This document shows, piece after piece, positions 26,225-39,360 of a DNA stretch of 64,000 nt (positions are counted from its first letter, which is position 1; every line of letters starts with the position of its first letter). The stretch spans positions 124,001 through 188,000 of the forward strand of contig SEMN01000537.1 of the NCBI GenBank assembly GCA_005408345.1, read 5' to 3'. The notes below the pieces were generated by a model. It did no database searches. It had not been told where the DNA came from and saw only the letters and a program-made list of their open reading frames with translations. Position numbers and translations under genes: made by a program. This DNA comes from Macquaria australasica. Taxonomy: Eukaryota; Chordata; Actinopteri; Centrarchiformes; Percichthyidae.

Positions 26225-27270
26225 AGACAGGGAAGGAAACAGATTTCAAAGGAGCTGAAGGAAGATTAAAACATACATAAAAGAAAGCAGGGAGAGAAGA
26301 AATGCACTGAGCAAGTGATGACAGATGGAGCTGCTGGTGTGATTGTCACTGGGATTTGGTCTCTTTCTGAATTCCGTTTCTTGGAGAGGAAGAAAAAAAA
26401 ACCCAGAACGAGACAGTTTGACAGACAACGAGAGAAGAAGACAAAAAAAAAAGAGGAAAGGGAAGTAGAGAGAGAGAGAGAGATGAAAGCTATTGACTTT
26501 CAGTGTGTACATCAGAAAGCCATAAGGAGGAGCCTGATTCCCTGACTTTTATCCATTGTAATTACCATCTCCCACTGTTGGAGGGAAATTTTACTTATCT
26601 CTTTCTCTGCTCTGGAACAAGTCTGCTCTTTCTCTCTGTCTAACTTTCAACAGTGCTCCATAACGCTTCTTCTCAGAGGGCAGAGAGAAAAAAAATTTCA
26701 AAGGCTTGAAAGGCAGATGAGGGGAAACTTCGCTCTGTGCGAGAGCCGCAGCATTCAAGGAGGAAAAAATGTGAACATCGAAAGCAAAAGCTCTCTCCGC
26801 CAGATGAGGAGAAAGGTAAAATAGTACCAGAGTGGGCTTGCGAGGATGAGAAGAACAGCATGAAGAATACCAAACGAGGGGAAGTGAGGATAGAAGATAC
26901 AAAAGAGGGGAGGCAGAGACAAGGAGAGAGTGATGAAGAGACAGACAGAAGGCTGCAGGGTAAAATAGGACAAAGATGAATGGACGCGGATGGCAAAGTA
27001 TTGGTTTCACAGGGCAGAGAGAACGACAGCAGGCGACGAGGGAACTGAAAGGGAACAAATAAGGGAGAAAAATGGAGAGACGTAAAAAAAACACAGAGTG
27101 AGATAAGAAAAAGGTTGTTAATTCATGACAAGGCAGGGTGAAAAGACAGAAAGCACCAGGGAAAGAGAGGAGAAGAGAAGAAGAGGAAAGACAGATGGAC
27201 TCAAAGGAAGACAGATAAAGGCTAAGAGGAATCAGAGGAATCATCAGAGGAAAGCCTGGGGGAAGAGGTA
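26225..27270 (+). repeat. 1-kb purine-rich tract
   Basis: Mostly A and G on the + strand (GAGAAGA, AGGAAAG, GACAGA words) with a few complex interruptions, notably 26530-26640. The 217-residue minus-strand open frame at 26591-27244 is Leu/Ser/Pro-rich and reflects composition. Confidence 0.6.
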
Positions 27271-27641
27271 GAAGTTAAATAACAGGGGAGTGAATGTATA
27301 GTTGTCTTGTCATCAGAGTCATCGACCACCAGGGAAATCAGGCGTGAAGCTCAGCTACAAGTCATTTAATCTACTATTGAGTCTTTAAAGCTCATTTATT
27401 ACAACACAAATGGCAGACTGTGAATGGAGGGAGGCTGTTTTATTTATTGCCAATGCAAATCAACTTGTTTTCTGCAACTTTATTAATTCGAGTGTCATTG
27501 TACTGAACCCAGTGCAGTGGTCTGTCTTGTTTAAAGATGTAGATGTTAATTCTTTTTTGTTCATTTTTTGTAGAGAGACAGGAAATAAAGTGAGAGGTAC
27601 GACATGCAACAAAGGTCCCATGCCAGGGCACCAACAAACAT

Positions 27642-27669
<28 letters not shown>
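27642..27669. repeat. (TA)n microsatellite
   Basis: Perfect TA run of about 28 bases. Confidence 0.9.
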
Positions 27670-27672
<3 letters not shown>

Positions 27673-28479
27673 TATATAGACAGGTCTATCAAGATGTTGG
27701 AAAGCAAAAAATAAGTAAGTTTGGAAAAACATTCAGCTTTGGCTTTGTTAAGTTTAATTGGCAGTGGTATTCAAAAGTCAGTTTGACTGATGTAAGTTGG
27801 CGCACATATTAGTAACATATGGTAAAATACATGAATGTCTTGTATTCTAACTGCAAATACAGTAAAGTGGGACTGTGTTGTTAGTACATAGTACATACGG
27901 TATAATATTAGTATGCAGTATGTAATTAGGTCATGGCTACTACTGTAATTTTGAGCCTATTTCAGCATGCACTTGGCTATAGACAGGGACTGTGTGCAGT
28001 CTGTTGCTTGTTTAAACTGCTGACAGTGAGGGGAACTCTAAAAAGCTACTGATTCTGTCAGCGACAATGATGTGTTAAAGATTTGTTTGTTGATGCACTG
28101 ACCACCAGCTCTCAGGTCACTTTTAAAAAAAGAGAACTTGATCTCAATGAATCCAATAACCAATCTGTTTATTTCATTCCATATGAGAGACATACCATTT
28201 AGAGATAATCCAGGAATGAGTCCATTTTAGATGTCTAAGTTACTATCACATCACAGTGCTTTCATCCAGTCGGCCTCATTCAAACAGGAAGTAGAATAAA
28301 GAACGCCGGTGCCTGTCCAGAAGTTAAACTCTGTGTGACTGCTCACAGATGACTATAATCCTCTTCTCATTCCAGTAGAGACCAACTGGGCTGCACAATA
28401 CAACACTGCAGAGCGACAGCACAGTGTGCAGGCCTGCAGATGCCCTCTGCACAACTCTGTGTCCTACTACTGCTTCCCT

Positions 28480-28960
28480 CTGCTCAGCCACCCCTCCTCT
28501 CCCTCATCCCATCTCCACTTTCTCCTTGTTTATTTATTGTGTAGAAGATCTCAAGCCTCAAATTGACTTGTGGGATTGATTTGGCAACACCCTCCTCCCT
28601 CCCCTTCATTTCCCTCCCCTCTTCTCCTTTTCCCTCCCTCCGTCTCTCCCTCAAAAGACTGATTAATCCAGCGACCTCCTCTGTGAGTTGCAGAGAAAAA
28701 AAGCGAGTCAAACGGAAGGACGGAGAGAGAGAGAGTGATGAGGGAAAAGGGCAAACAATAGAGAGATGGGATGCCTCTATTATCCAGGCAGAAAGTTATG
28801 TGATCCATTTGATAAGGAAAGCTCTGTTTGATTGAGGATGAGAAAGGAAGCAAACTCTTTCTTGGAAGGGGAAATAAAGAGAGATAGATGCAGAGAGACA
28901 GAGAGAGGACGAGAGGGATGAAGGAAACAAAAGACAATGAAGAGAGGGTGAGAAACAGGA
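28480..28960. repeat. paired pyrimidine-rich then purine-rich tracts
   Basis: Pyrimidine-rich at 28485-28660, then purine-rich at 28685-28960 on the same strand, so the two halves are roughly complementary in composition. Confidence 0.5.
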
Positions 28961-30709
28961 AGTAATTGACCGTTCGCTAAGCCCGTTGCTGTTGCTACGC
29001 CTGTCAAGCTTTCCATTCTCACAAAGTACGTAGTTTACAATAACAGGGGCAGATTTACAGCTCGAAATTCTTCGTAATTGCCAGAACAATGGGTCCTTGA
29101 TTTTAGACAGAGATAGATAAAAGCAGGGTCCTCATTTCTAGCCGGTGGTGTCAATTTTGCCGGCTGAAATGACAACTGTCTGTCTGACGTTAGTTTCAAG
29201 TGTCGGTTGAAAACATTTTCTCCGGCTGACTTTTGAATGCTTTGCACTGACTAGTATTAAAACAAGGCCCCTGTAAAATTGTCTCATTTTTTACACTATT
29301 ATATTTGTATAGTTTTGAAGAGGGAAACCTCCTCCCCAAAGAAACGACAATCCAAACTATTTATATATATATGAGGTATCATTCGTACTGCGGCCCCTAT
29401 GCACACCACTTCAACATGCAGAGGAAAGAAAGTGTATGAGAAATGCTCTCTTCATTCCTCATTTTATTATTGAGGGCAGTGCTGCAAGAGTGGTGGTGCA
29501 TTTCTTTCCGTGTGTGTCTCAATGTGCAGCAGGTTATGTGGGGTCATCAACACCCCAGTAAGACTGCTGGCGTATGTAAGAGAGTGAGAAGCAAGAGTAA
29601 AGGGAAAGACGAGGGCAAGAAGGAGGGGAGGCAATGTGTGCGCGTGCCCTGCTCTATTTGTCATCCCGGCCGTGGTCTTTGGTGACACCTTGCTCATTTG
29701 CGAAACCGACTGTTTGAGATGCAGGGATCGATCGAGCAAATAGAAGCAGGGCCCTGAAGATAGAGAGAGAGGGGGAGAGAGGAGGAGGGGGTGAGAATGT
29801 GTGTAGTTTTCATTACCCACATTTGCACCTTGCAAACTGGACACACATCCCTATCTGTGCTGTGTTTTGTTTAATTTATACTGGAGTGGTAGACAGTGAA
29901 CATCATTCCTGTTTAAAGTGAGATTACAGTAAAATCTGACAATGTTCACATTGGTGGTAAAAACTGAAATTTACAACTTTCTACCGTTTTAGCCCACACT
30001 TTGCCTAAATACAAGCAAAGCCTGTAAGTTTCCCTCAACTTGGTGGAACTTGTGAAACCAAATGTTGCTTGAAAAGAGGACAAATAAAGTTGTTTTGTTC
30101 TTTTTTTGGTGCATTACTAAAAAGACAAAACTTTCTTGAAGCTTAAATCATTCCTAACACTCAAAAACAGTACTGACATGGTTTTAGTTGTTTGTTTTTT
30201 TCCCATCATGGCCAGCATTGACTTTCTATCTCCGCCTGATAACTTAACTTCCATCCATTATGTTGGCAGAACTTTTGATTTGAAATTGATTTGTTTAATA
30301 GCAGCTAATGGCTGAATCTAAAACATGCCCCTGAGACTTAATTTTTCATCTGTAAAAGAAATCTGTCATTTTGACAACCACGCTGTCACTTTATAATGTA
30401 CACTTGTAATTTGTCAAAAATAAAAAGAACTCACATAATGCAGCAAACTGCATCAAAATGATGCTAGTTTTGGTATTTCTGACCAGAATTTAAACAAAAA
30501 CTGATCCCTAGACAGCGTTCTCAGCTAGTGACTTTCAAAAGTACTGGTGGCCAATTATTTAAAATGTTATTATGTTGGAGTTGTGCAAACATTACTTAAG
30601 AAAGATAAGGAAACTTGTGTGTTAGGCAATATGTAAGAACTAGGATAAAATAGAACTCAAGAATTCAAGGATCTGTCAGCAGGGCGGTCTGGTGGCTACA
30701 TTACACAAC

Positions 30710-31195
30710 TGCCCCCTTTCCACCAAATTAGCTCTGGTTCTTGAACCGGTTCCGGTCAGGATTCTTGGAACCTTGGTGCGAACAAGCCCGCAATTCCACC
30801 AGTTTTAACCATTGTAATCAAGGATGCGTCATCAACGGAGGGCGTTGCACAATGCACAACGGAAGTAAACATTAGTAGCAAGGTGGCGGATCGCATTGAT
30901 TAACTGCGAACTTTTGTTCTGTTATTATAGATATTTGTTTTTATCCAAAAAACAAGCATGGACCAACTATTAATGATAGGAAGACGTAGGAGACTATTAC
31001 CATAGTAGACCATAGACCCGTGTTGCCTTCTCCATCCTCTCTTTCCAACCTGTAGAATATGACACGCCCATTGATGACATCATTGTTCATAGGTCAGGGA
31101 AAACCTGCTATTTTTTGGTTCCAGCTGGGAACCAACTTTTCAAATTCCGAACCAATTTATTTTTGGTCAAAATGCTCCGAACTGCAAACAAGAAC
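30710..31195. repeat. repeat remnant, GGTTCTTGAACCGGTTCC type
   Basis: CCTTTCCACCAAATTAGCTC and GGTTCTTGAACCGGTTCC on the left, and CCAATTTATTTTTGGTC with CTCCGAACTGCAAAC on the right, resemble a fish MITE with TTTCCACCAAA ends. It is degraded. Confidence 0.4.
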
Positions 31196-31279
31196 GATTA
31201 TGACTCTTTCTATTATGAATTTCTGATCCATGTAGGTTTTATATTTGTAAAACTTTCCTCGAGCTGAGAAAAGTGATTT

Positions 31280-31480
31280 AAAAATTCTATGGGCCGAGCG
31301 GGAACTTGCGGGCGGGGCCAGCGGGAGAAACACTACTGTGCATATTCAGTGGGCCGCATACCCCAGAAGTAAACCCAGAAGCTAGAAACTTTTTTTGGCG
31401 TATGCGCCAGGCGAGCAATTCTCATTGGACTGAATAGACGCCATCTTTGGGTCCGGTTCTAACTACCTCTTGGCAAAAAA
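31280..31480. repeat. dispersed repeat with TTTTTTGGCGTATGCGCC
   Basis: GGGCGGGGCCAGCGGGAG, AGAAGCTAGAAACTTTTTTT, GGCGTATGCGCCAGGCGAGC and TCTCATTGGACTGAATAGAC form a GC-rich block unlike its surroundings that I recognise as repetitive in fish. Confidence 0.45.
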
Positions 31481-32268
31481 AAGCAAATAAGCATATTCCC
31501 CAAAATGTTGAAATATTCCTTTAAATAATTTAATTATAGCTGTGTTCAAGAGGTCATTCAAGGTCACATTCAAGAGGTCTGAGAAGGATAAACACACATG
31601 TGCTTAAACTGGAAAGCACGTGCATATACACAGGCAAGTACAGGAATGCAAGTATATGTACTTGCATGCACCTAAATAAATTACAAGAACATGCAGGCAA
31701 CCCCACTTATGACAACAGATTCAAACACACAAATACACAGTGTGAGTGCTGTTCGAATGGCCATGTTGAAGTTACTTTATATGGAGAGCTATGCACATAA
31801 AAAATCCAAGGTTTCATAGGAAGGGGATTCAGCAAACTGCATTACAAAGTGCTGTTTACTGTCGGGACAGAGGAAATGAATTCAAAGCAGGCTCAGGAGA
31901 TGTCACTTTCTAATGTACTGTATTCTTAAAGCTCTCTGCTAAGCTATGCTCTCTCTATCTCTCTTTCTCCAGCAGGGGGATTCTCCGTACTGTCACTCCC
32001 AGCTTTGTCTGACCTCTGGTGTACCAGCAACCACACTTTATTCCTCCTAAATCTCCCTCTCCTAATCCTTCCCTGCCTCTCCCTCTCTCTCCCACACTTC
32101 CTATTCCCGCCTTTGACAGATATACTGTACAACAGGGAGGATGAAATAGAAGACAGCTGGAAAGCAATTGTCTTTTTATGCCACGAGGAAGCACTGTGAG
32201 CTTTTAAGAGAAAGAGTGATTGCTCTAACACCACTCTTCCCTCTCTCTCTTTTTTTTTTTTTTTGCAG

Positions 32269-32372
32269 TGCAGTTCAACTTGATTCCTGTGGGGCTCAGG
32301 ATAGTGGCCATCCAGAGCACCAAGACAGGGCTCTACGTTGCCATGAACAGCGAGGGCTACCTCTACACTTCG
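32269..32372 (+). CDS. fgf11: fgf11-like exon 3
   Basis: This 104-base exon completes codon 38 (T+TG, Leu) and encodes residues 39-72: QFNLIPVGLRIVAIQSTKTG, then LYVAMNSEGYLYTS. FNLIPVGLR, YVAMN and EGYLY are FHF hallmarks. AIQS is closest to FGF11. Residue 38 is Leu where the four human FHFs have Thr. The acceptor follows a very strong pyrimidine run of about 16 T and is a tandem gcag-tgcag. Only the first AG keeps the frame; use of the second would drop 5 bases and shift it. The donor is gtacgg, which departs from the consensus after position 4. The exon supplies the first part of the FGF signature (Gly67-Leu69-Thr71), which continues in exon 4 after a 26.3-kb intron. Confidence 0.95.
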
Positions 32373-33570
32373 GTACGGTTAGCACATACAGTACAGTAAT
32401 GCCTTTAAAGACTTGTAATTTCATTGCACCAGTCCTGGTTGAAAAAGTGCCACCCCACCGCTGGCTTTGCATTTGATTAAACACAGTGTACAGGCAGTGT
32501 GTGAAATGTTGCTGAAATGGAGGTAATACGTCTGGAGTTACATGCGGTTATGAAAGCTTTTTAAGTCAGTCTGTGTGGCAACTGTGTGTCCTAGTACTAT
32601 GGTATAATATTAGCAATTAAGTCACCTGATGAGCAGCCCACACTCCTAAGTATACTACGATTAATACACACACAGCATAACATAACAATACTGTCATCTG
32701 AGACTATCTGAGGCTTTACACCCCTAACCTTGTTCCCTTTTACTCACACTGTGACAGTGGCTGAGGTGGTGACATCTGAAACTGTGTGTAACGTCTGCGC
32801 GCATCTGTGCATGAAACACTTTCCCACTCTCGGTCACAGTGGCACTTGCTACACATACTACAACTTGTGAAACAGCTCATGCGGTGCTTCCGGAGCATTG
32901 TTTCTCATTGATGTGCAGAGAGAAGCGGCACAGCCGAGCCACAGATTTGAGAGGTAGATGGAAGAATAGATGAAGAGACAGAGGGTGGATCAGAGTGCAC
33001 TCTATCAGGATGCAGAGAAAATCAGTTTTTTCAGCCTTTTTCCTCTTGGCACACAGGCAAAGTGTGCGAGATCTTGTTTGAAGTGCATTGGTGCGTTTAC
33101 TTTAAAGTCCACGCTGCCCGCATGCGTACTGCCAGAGACGAGGAGAGGAGATACAGGGTTTCTATCAGGTGGAACAATGGAAAATCAGCCTGGAAAGAAC
33201 ACACATACATGGGTCTTCCGTCTGCTGCCATATATACAGTATGTGGACAACATTCTGTTGAGACATAAACAGGCACACTACTTTAATGCCTGTCCTTAAT
33301 TCTAGCAGCTTCTCACTTTGCCAACCACAAACTGCAGTGAGATGTAACAAACTCTTGAAAGTTCAAAGCCCTTCTTGTTCCAGAAATCACATAACATGAT
33401 GTAAAGTAGTTGGCAAGTCTGGCTTGAACTGAGTTCTTGTTGGCTCTTGAGTTTTACGTAAGTGTTGTTACTTCATGTTTGTTGAGAAACATGCCTCATC
33501 AGTGACTGTACATGAATTCAAGTAAGGAATGTGCAATCCATGAGCCTCAGTTTCAAATCTCTACTTGCAA

Positions 33571-34290
33571 TTAAAGGGGAATTTCTGTATTTTTCAACCT
33601 GGATCTTTTTTTCATAATTTTTGTCATTCTGACTATGGGTCATGCTAACTTTGCACTTGTCGGGATTCAAGAAACGCCGACAAAACAACGTATTGGCTCC
33701 CTGGACTAGCTTGCTAACTGCATAAAGATTTACCCACAGGCTATTCAACATAGCTGTTTGGTTAGCCAACTAGCAAACTAATGCTACATATTCATCTGCA
33801 GTAATAACAAACATATATTACGTATTCTTACACATATAGCGTGATTGTGCTACCTTTTAATCAACTGTTTTCTCAAGGCTCAAGGTTCACCTTTATTGTC
33901 ATTATACAAACAGGATTGCACAATGAAATATAGTTGTAGCCCCATCCATGCTACACACACACAAAATGTATCAACAAATAATCAATATTTTAATTACTAT
34001 TAATAGAATAAAACAATAAAATAAAACAAAGTATATAAAAGTAGCACTAAAGGAAGATATACAAGAAAGATGTTACATACCTGTGTATCAAAGACAAGCG
34101 TTTGAAAGGATTCGTGTTTAATCTTATTATTTTTGGAAAGCTTTAGGGAAGCCTGCTTGCCCTGTTATATAATTAGTTATACCAGTCGCTTTTCTCGATT
34201 CTCTATAACAGAGGTGGCAAGGGCAAAACGATCAGAATTGCCACTATGATAAGAAAGACCCAGGTTGGAAAATACCAGAATTTCCCTTAA
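33571..34290. mobile_element. TTAA-bounded MITE related to the 52776 element, with nested repeat
   Basis: Left end TTAA-AGGGGAATTTCTGTAT followed by TTTTCAACCTGG; right end CCAGGTTGGAAAATACCAGA followed by ATTTCCCTTAA. The ends are inverted repeats of each other and resemble the 52776 element. The interior contains a separate repeat fragment at about 33875-34080, which explains the larger size. Confidence 0.7.
33875..34080. repeat. dispersed fish repeat fragment (retrotransposon-tail-like)
   Basis: Starts with the recognisable TTCACCTTTATTGTCATTAT, then GGATTGCACAATGAAATA, and runs into AT-rich sequence. This type of block is common in teleost genomes. The element class was not determined. 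Confidence 0.5.
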
Positions 34291-35336
34291 CGTCTTTTTT
34301 ATCATAAAGAATCTTGAGTATTGCAGTTTTAACCATCAATGCAACTTGCTGAAATGTCAAAAGTAGCCCCAATCCATATTTTAACCTAACTCTAACCCTA
34401 CTGTAACATCAACCCAAAAAACAAAACTTTTCCCCTAATGAGCCCCAGAAAATGGTCCTTGCACATGACTTTTCCAGGGCTTGGAACCCCCCTAGACAGT
34501 AAAAACCTTGCATGCACATACACACACAGATATAGAGGTTATACTTACCCAGGCATTCTCCTGACAGAAGAAAGGTGACCCATTTTCACTGAGGGGAAGA
34601 ACCACAGGGAAAGAGAGAGAGAGAGAGACAGAGAGGAAGGAGAAAAATGTTTGAGAAAATCCCTCTGAGATAAGAAAGGAGGGAGGACAAAGGAGAGGAG
34701 GAGGAATTTTTCCCCCTTTCACCTTAAACTACCTGCTCTGCTATTGTTCTGTGCAAATGTGAGCACCAGAGAGATAGAGAAGAAGATGGAGAACAGAAAT
34801 AGGGGAGGAAGGCATGTTTTGCACTCGTTGCCCTCAGGGTCCGGAGAGAGGCAGTGCAAATCCTTAACACCCTGTTATGCAACCGTTAGCATGTGCAGGG
34901 AACAAGGCCCCTGCGTCATCCCCTGAAGGGTAAGGGAAATTTTAGCAAGCAGTCAAAGAAATAACCTCAATGTAAAAATTTAACATGAACATGTAGACAT
35001 TACTGAAAATATTTTGGTCCATGTGCCATTTTAGGTCATGGGTACACATTTCCTTTTGCTCGCTGTAGTGGAAACCTCACTGTGGGATTGTGGGAGAAGG
35101 AGGAAACTGTTGTTGAATTTCTTATGTGTGCTTTCTTTAAAGATTTATAATGAGGGAGATGTTTGAGATAATGGCTGTTAGTTTGTGGGTGGTTCTTTGG
35201 TCTGCATTGCAGGGAGAGGAGAGAAAGAAATGTAACGGTAGCAAAAATGTGATAAAATAGGGGTTAGGCCACCCATACATTGCTAACTGATTGAGGTGAA
35301 TGGGTTTATATTGCTAAAAGGTGCTGCTATTCTCCT

Positions 35337-35680
35337 TTAAAGCTGCTGTAATCAATATTTTCATATCAACAGCAGATGTCAAATGACTGTGTATGTGCAA
35401 AAAGGTCGCTTGTAATGACAGAACAGAAAATGATCACCTTACTCTACAGTTCAACTCAGCTGTATGAAGCACTTTAGCATCTTTCAGCTCCTTGTTTTGG
35501 TTTTACGGCCCACAATTTTACTGAGAATCAGAAAAACAACATGTAAGCAAGGTGGAGAGGTGTTTCCTTTTCCCTTTTCGTAGCAATAACAAAGGCTCAC
35601 TTCGGCTGCGGCAGTGTTCCAGTGGCTACTCAGCATTAATCTTTCATGGGCCTCTGTGGCAGACGCATTCCTTTCTGCAA
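35337..35680. mobile_element. TTAA-bounded MITE, AGCTGCA family, partial
   Basis: Inverse orientation relative to the 60168 copy. It begins TTAA-AGCTGCTGTAATCAAT and continues with GTCAAATGACTGTG and CTTTCAGCTCCTTGTTTTGG. The far end is degraded and its position is approximate. Confidence 0.6.
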
Positions 35681-38094
35681 CCACACATTCACAAGCAGAT
35701 AATTACAACACCTATTTAAAGGATCTGAAAATGAAGTACCTCCTCCCAGATGTACATTTTGTAATGGAAAAGAGAAAAGTAGTTTTCCAGCTTGGCCTTC
35801 TTAAGCCCCATCGTTTATCTTTATTTATCAGTTGCATCGTTCTCATTTCAAACTCCTTTGAGGTAATTTTCTTTTTAGTTTGTTGGTTCTATTCTTATTT
35901 ATATTCTCTACTCCTCTGCTGCCACAACTCATTTTCCCCATGAGGATCACTGAAATTTCATCTAATCACCTAATCTAATATTTCAATATTTCATTTCCTC
36001 AGTTTATCCTGCAAGTTGCAACAGCCTAAAACACAGCACTTACAGTGTTTTTGATGAAATGTGCTTGATCATGTATTGCACTTTTCTTTTGTTGTTTGAT
36101 CTTGTATATTATGTGAGAAATTAGCACGTAAATATGGCCTCAAGGAAGGAAATAATGGATCAGAGGGTGACAAAGTCCTGTAAGTAATTTTAGGTCAAGG
36201 TCACTGATTCCCATAGGGAAATTCTCTTTTCCCTGTCTCCTCCACAGGGAGGTCAAAGGTCAGGGGGAGCTACAAAAGAGCAGTCCTGGATCTTTTAGAG
36301 ATTTAGTTTCTCGCTCAATGACACAGCAAGGTTTTGAACCAGGTTCCACTTGTATAAATGTAGTTTTTAGGCTCTCACAGGGTCCCTGTGGTGGTTTAAT
36401 AAAAGCACCCAAGAACACACATTTTAAAGTCAAACTGAAATTAAAATAAGTGTAATTACCAAAACAAAGAAATGTGAGTTTAATTTCAGCAGTAATATCA
36501 CTTGCTTATGTATAATTTTAGCCCTCCCTACATTATGCTGTGTCATGATTTGAATCACGGAGTAACGTGCAGGGTGAGGTAGGACTAACCATTGCTGTGA
36601 ATGTGATAATCTGGCCTTTTGCTATCAACACACTGTACCCATGAAATAGAGACAGCGAATGGTAGCTAGACCCCCTCCTTTGTATACTGTCTGATGAACA
36701 CTGAGTGTAGGACCTTAACAATAGCCCCTCAGCAGGTGTTGAAAAAACATCAACGAAAAGTCATGTCTTGTGGGAACCAGTTCTGGGTTGCTGGGTTGGA
36801 ATACAAACATAACAGCATGTGGGGCCTACCAAATGTTTACTGATGTAAGGGACAGATGGCTTAAATTACTAACAGTTGATAGCTAATGCTATGTGGACTT
36901 GTTGAAAAGGGGGGGGGGGCTTGTACACCGTCACAATAAGACATGAAGAAGTTGAAGGCATGTCTTCAACAAATGTTGATTCTCAGAAGTCACTCAGCTA
37001 CTGCCATGGGAAACATCCATCCAGAGACTTTAAGTTCAGAGGCTGTTCCAATATGTCCAAAAACAGTTTCAAACTCTTTTAAAAAAAAAAATGCAAATAG
37101 CTGCTGTATCATTATAAAGTACATTTCTTTAAACAAAAAATGAGGAGAATTCAAATTGTTTAATACACAATAAACATCTATGTACACGTTTGATTACTTT
37201 ACTTTGCACAGTGGTGTTTCCCCTGCAAACACACTGCATGAATTATTGATCACATGCAAGTACGGTAAATCCCCAACTCCCCCCTTTGGCTACGTTTAAC
37301 CAGGTGACACTCAAACCTCCAGACACATTTAGCACAGTGGCAGGGAAAGTAGCTCCTGCCAGGACAAGGGAAAAAATAAACCGGAGTTACTTTACTGAAG
37401 AGGGATGGGAACTTTTTCTCTGATTGATTCACCTACCTCAGTGAAGAAGTAGGCAGCCAAAGTTTAGCCAGTTTAGCCCTGATATTAAATTTACCCAAGT
37501 AACACAGGAGGGATGGAGAAAGAAAAGGCTAAATGTATGCGTTACCACAAACAAAACACACTTCTAATGCCTTAATCTCTTTGTGAACTTGTGAGTTGTT
37601 GTGCATAAGATCAATAAAAAGGGAGTGGGAGTGACAGGCTAAATGATGGAGCGGATGTCCTTTCGTCCTTACATGAGCCTCTTGTTTCAGGAGGATAAAA
37701 CGAGATGATAATAGAGGTGAGAAGGACAACAGAGGAGTGAGTCACTGCAAAGCATCAGTTTTTCTGCATTTACATTAAAATGTAAAGGGTGGAAATGGAG
37801 TTTGGTTTAAAATGAGACACCTGCTGACACCTAAGCTTAAAATATGAGCTGGATCCGAAGCTGGTACTTTTTTCTCTGTTTGTTTTTAAATAAATGAACA
37901 GACGTAACATTTTTGACCTTCTCATACATGCAATGCAAAGCTTCCTCGTGTGTATCCATACAACACACACACATGAATCTGTATTCAAGGTCAGGGCTCC
38001 TCAAACTTCTTGAGGATAAGGGGGTGACAGGGCAACTTGACTGGCAGGACAGGCCAGATCTTACCACGAGTAATAACAAACAGGTCTGATTGTT

Positions 38095-38570
38095 GTCGCT
38101 GTCTTGAGAGGAGAAAGGTAGAAACAGAGAAGGGGAGAGGAGCAGCAATGGACGCTGGGAGGGAGAGAGGACGAGAAGGATGGCCTGACAGGCCCAGACT
38201 CATAGCGAACATAACGTCTCCGCTGGGAACAACAACCGCCACCACGCTCATCTTTCTTCCCCCTCCCTCCCCCATCTCCCTTTATCCCCCCTCTGTCTCA
38301 CTTGTACAGCTTTTACTCGCCTGTCAGTCCGTCTCGCTCCCTGTCCGGCCATTTGTGTCTGTTGGCCTCTCTTGTGGTTTGTCTTTTTCATTCCTCTCCA
38401 CCCACCCATTCCTCTTTTATTCAGAATATATATCCCTGTCTTGATGTGTCCCTTATCTGCTGTCCTTGTCCTAGCTCTGTCCTCTACCTCTCGGTTCTCC
38501 TTTCCCCTCTCTCCCTTTGTCCCCTGCCTCCTCGCCCCGAAACCTTTCCCTTTCACAGTCAGCTCTCACA
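38095..38570. repeat. purine-rich then pyrimidine-rich tract
   Basis: GAGGAGAAAGG-type sequence (38105-38180) is followed by CCTCCCTCCC-type sequence (38255-38570). No coding signal. Confidence 0.45.
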
Positions 38571-39034
38571 TTTTTATTCTTTAACTGTCCATACACAGAA
38601 TGTATGTTCAAAGAAACCTGTTTTTTTAATGTCAATTCATATTTATTCTAGGTCATAATCAATTTCTTAATATGAACAGATACTAATGTATAAAAGACTT
38701 AAACACTTCAACATTTCTGCATGTTTTAAATACATTTCTGTTCCTTCATATTTTGACTGAAACGAAGCATCTCTCAAATCAAGTGATGTTAGTTAATGTC
38801 TTCCATTTTAACGCTGGCTCAGCAAAGCCGTCATGGTGCCAAAACAGTGACAGTGACAGTTGTCCCAAGTGAATGTTAATTGTAGGGGCATAATGCAGCA
38901 AGTGCAAGACACATGTCGGCGGCATGCTTTGGGATAACATTTTGCAGCACAGCTTCAAAAATATGAGTCACACACTGAAACTTAGAAATGTGAGATACAG
39001 GGGAGATATGAGGGAATATGAGCAGCTATACAGT

Positions 39035-39135
39035 CAGTGGTGGAGAGAGTATTCAGATCTTTTATTTGAGTAAAATCAAAACATAACAAAAGTAAAAATA
39101 CTCCATTACCAGTTAAAGTCCTGCATTAAAGGTTA
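39035..39135. repeat. dispersed repeat fragment, AGTGGTGG/AAAATACTCC type
   Basis: CAGTGGTGGAGAGAGTATTC then AAAAATACTCCATTACCAGT and AAAGTCCTGCATTAAA form a familiar fish repeat fragment directly before the 39148 MITE. Confidence 0.5.
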
Positions 39136-39147
39136 ACTTAAAGTTAC

Positions 39148-39360
39148 TTAAAGCTGCACTAATAAATATTTTAACTAATTAACAATGGATCAAATGACTA
39201 TGTGTAATGTAAAAGGGGTTGCTCATAGTGATTAACCCCCAGATAATTGTCACCAGTGGAGCAATTAGCTTTAGAGTCAGATATTTCCCTCAGGAGTTGG
39301 TGGTGTAGCGTGATAAGGAGCCTGATGATGAATAATTTTTACATCTTTCATTGAGAAAGA
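39148..39360. mobile_element. TTAA-bounded MITE, AGCTGCA family, internally deleted
   Basis: Begins TTAA-AGCTGCACTAATAAAT, then GGATCAAATGACTATG, and jumps to TTTCCCTCAGGAGTTGGTGG, so the middle is deleted relative to the 60168 copy. It is in inverse orientation to that copy, and its far end is approximate. Confidence 0.6.

Larger units (their letters stand above)
19466..32268 (+). other. fgf11: intron 2 of the fgf11-like gene (12.8 kb)
   Basis: The intron is bounded by gtaagt and a T-rich gcag acceptor. It contains a Penelope-like element fragment, a repeat rich in GCTAAC-type words, and several long purine-rich tracts. No internal exon is supported. Unassigned stretches include 20800-22150, 22650-23350, 25150-26200, 27700-28450 and 29000-30700. 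Confidence 0.85.

Noticed and set aside
26591..27244. 217-residue minus-strand open frame
   Set aside because: Leu/Ser/Pro-rich translation of a GA-rich tract; no family features and no splice context.
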